DNA from: JBDTVS01 sp040007095
GTDB lineage: Bacteria; Acidobacteriota; Vicinamibacteria; Vicinamibacterales; CAVVIG01
Reading direction: 5' to 3'
Length of the DNA stretch: 36,399 nucleotides
Assembly (NCBI GenBank): GCA_040007095.1
Contig: JBDTVS010000066.1
Span: forward strand, 1-36,399
Shown here: in pieces, positions 36,113 through 36,399 of the stretch
Position numbering within the stretch: position 1 is the stretch's first letter
Layout of the letters: each line of letters opens with the position of its first letter
Translations under genes and position numbers: made by a program
The notes under the pieces: model-generated
What the model was told of the DNA's origin: nothing
Database searches by the model: none
The model's input: only the letters and a program-made list of their open reading frames with translations

Positions 36113-36157
36113 TGGAGCCGGCGACCCGACTTGAACGGGTGACCTGCTGATTACGAA
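36113..36157 (-). repeat. tRNA-Thr(CGU) 3'-end fragment, right attachment-site repeat
   Basis: Identical over all 45 bp to the copy at 30892. The bases before the anticodon loop on the minus strand (GCTAT) pair only partly with TCAGC, and no D-arm or 5' acceptor sequence follows within 36158-36399. This is therefore also a half-tRNA. The intact gene that served as target should lie further right if the island array follows the usual arrangement. Confidence 0.85.
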
Positions 36158-36271
36158 ATAGCAATAATCGGTGTTCGCCCCTGACGCGCGCCGCGACGGG
36201 GAAGCTGACCGGCCAGCGCAGGAACGTCCTGACTCCACCTCTCGCGGTGGGTCCGACGACGGAAAGCTTGA

Positions 36272-36352
36272 TGACGAATAGCACGATACCTGTCGACTCG
36301 CCCGGTTTCATCGCGCAGGATGAGATCGACGACCTGTTCGGACAGGCGTAAC
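36272..36352 (+). CDS. Possible 26-residue peptide resembling the FliM N-terminal CheY-docking motif
   Basis: A GGAAAG site lies 7 nt before an ATG opening a 26-codon frame that ends in TAA. Its core, GFIAQDEIDDLFGQA, resembles the start of FliM/FliN-type flagellar switch proteins (LSQDEIDALL), the segment of FliM bound by phospho-CheY. No longer protein follows in frame. It may be a real microprotein, the stub of a truncated gene, or chance. Confidence 0.3.
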
Positions 36353-36399
36353 AGTTCAGCCCCTCGGGACTTTGGGCAGTAATGACGTGACTACCTGAC

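Larger units (their letters stand above)
30892..36157. mobile_element. 5.2-kb island between tRNA-Thr 3'-end repeats
   Basis: Perfect 45-bp direct repeats of a tRNA-Thr(CGU) 3' portion bound the unit (30892-30936 and 36113-36157). Between them are a HigA-type antitoxin with a broken toxin, a DUF4926/DUF6883 pair and a primase-helicase-nuclease gene. No integrase, transposase or replication gene is present, so any mobility would rely on an enzyme supplied elsewhere. The bounds are observed; the mobile nature is inferred from the standard tRNA att arrangement. Confidence 0.7.

Noticed and set aside
1..36399. CRISPR array
   Set aside because: No regularly spaced repeat-spacer pattern is present; the only multi-copy repeats are the half-tRNAs and the 11-bp operator-like pairs.

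Overview
The window is about 36.4 kb of GC-rich bacterial DNA. Oar-type TonB receptors with a carboxypeptidase-regulatory N-domain, HDOD response regulators, PQQ dehydrogenase, phosphoesterase/YVTN-propeller proteins and CehA/McbA hydrolases together suggest a soil Acidobacteriota (Vicinamibacteria-like) chromosome. That placement is inferred from gene content, not from a marker gene. Intact genes alternate with many broken ones, so this looks like an accessory region under active decay.

Layout: (1) 17-4848, minus strand: a signalling operon of yfiR (frameshifted), a CHASE/HAMP/PAS histidine kinase, a receiver-HDOD regulator, the 3' stub of a second kinase and a truncated receiver protein, joined by ATGA overlaps. 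(2) 5170-8009: debris, comprising a kaiC/ntrC deletion chimera, an IS21 istA scrap, an acyl-homoserine-lactone-synthase-like acyltransferase cut by an ISNCY transposase remnant, and a multiply frameshifted PQQ dehydrogenase. (3) 8019-11494: a secreted protein of unknown function, a Tat-exported epoxide-hydrolase-like enzyme, the N-terminal stub of an Oar-type receptor, and a DoxX-like membrane protein. (4) 11867-23824: a phosphate-themed block with a phytase-like esterase, an ABC-2 exporter plus lipoprotein, two YVTN-propeller/phosphoesterase fusions, and a TonB receptor carrying a small frameshifting deletion. Eleven-bp direct repeats of GTTAC type lie upstream of several of these and resemble Pho boxes. 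(5) 24052-30807: a PIG-V-like mannosyltransferase overlapping a CehA/McbA PHP hydrolase, then a graveyard (methyltransferase, class III aminotransferase, DUF2334 deacetylase, a second PHP hydrolase, a TonB barrel, alpA) around one intact 69-residue gene.

(6) 30892-36157 is the most notable part. It is a 5.2-kb unit bounded by perfect 45-bp direct repeats of the 3' end of a tRNA-Thr(CGU), from anticodon loop to CCA. Both copies lack the tRNA 5' half, as expected inside a tandem array of integrated islands. The unit has no integrase. Its cargo is a 954-residue fusion of an archaeo-eukaryotic primase (TOTE conflict-system type), an SF2 helicase and a C-terminal DUF559/Vsr-like nuclease. Divergent from this gene is a DUF6883-DUF4926 pair. 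Beyond that pair lies a HigA-type antitoxin whose HigB toxin is reduced to a frameshifted remnant. The likely reading is a compact defence or conflict island mobilised in trans, with AlpA remains just outside its left repeat.
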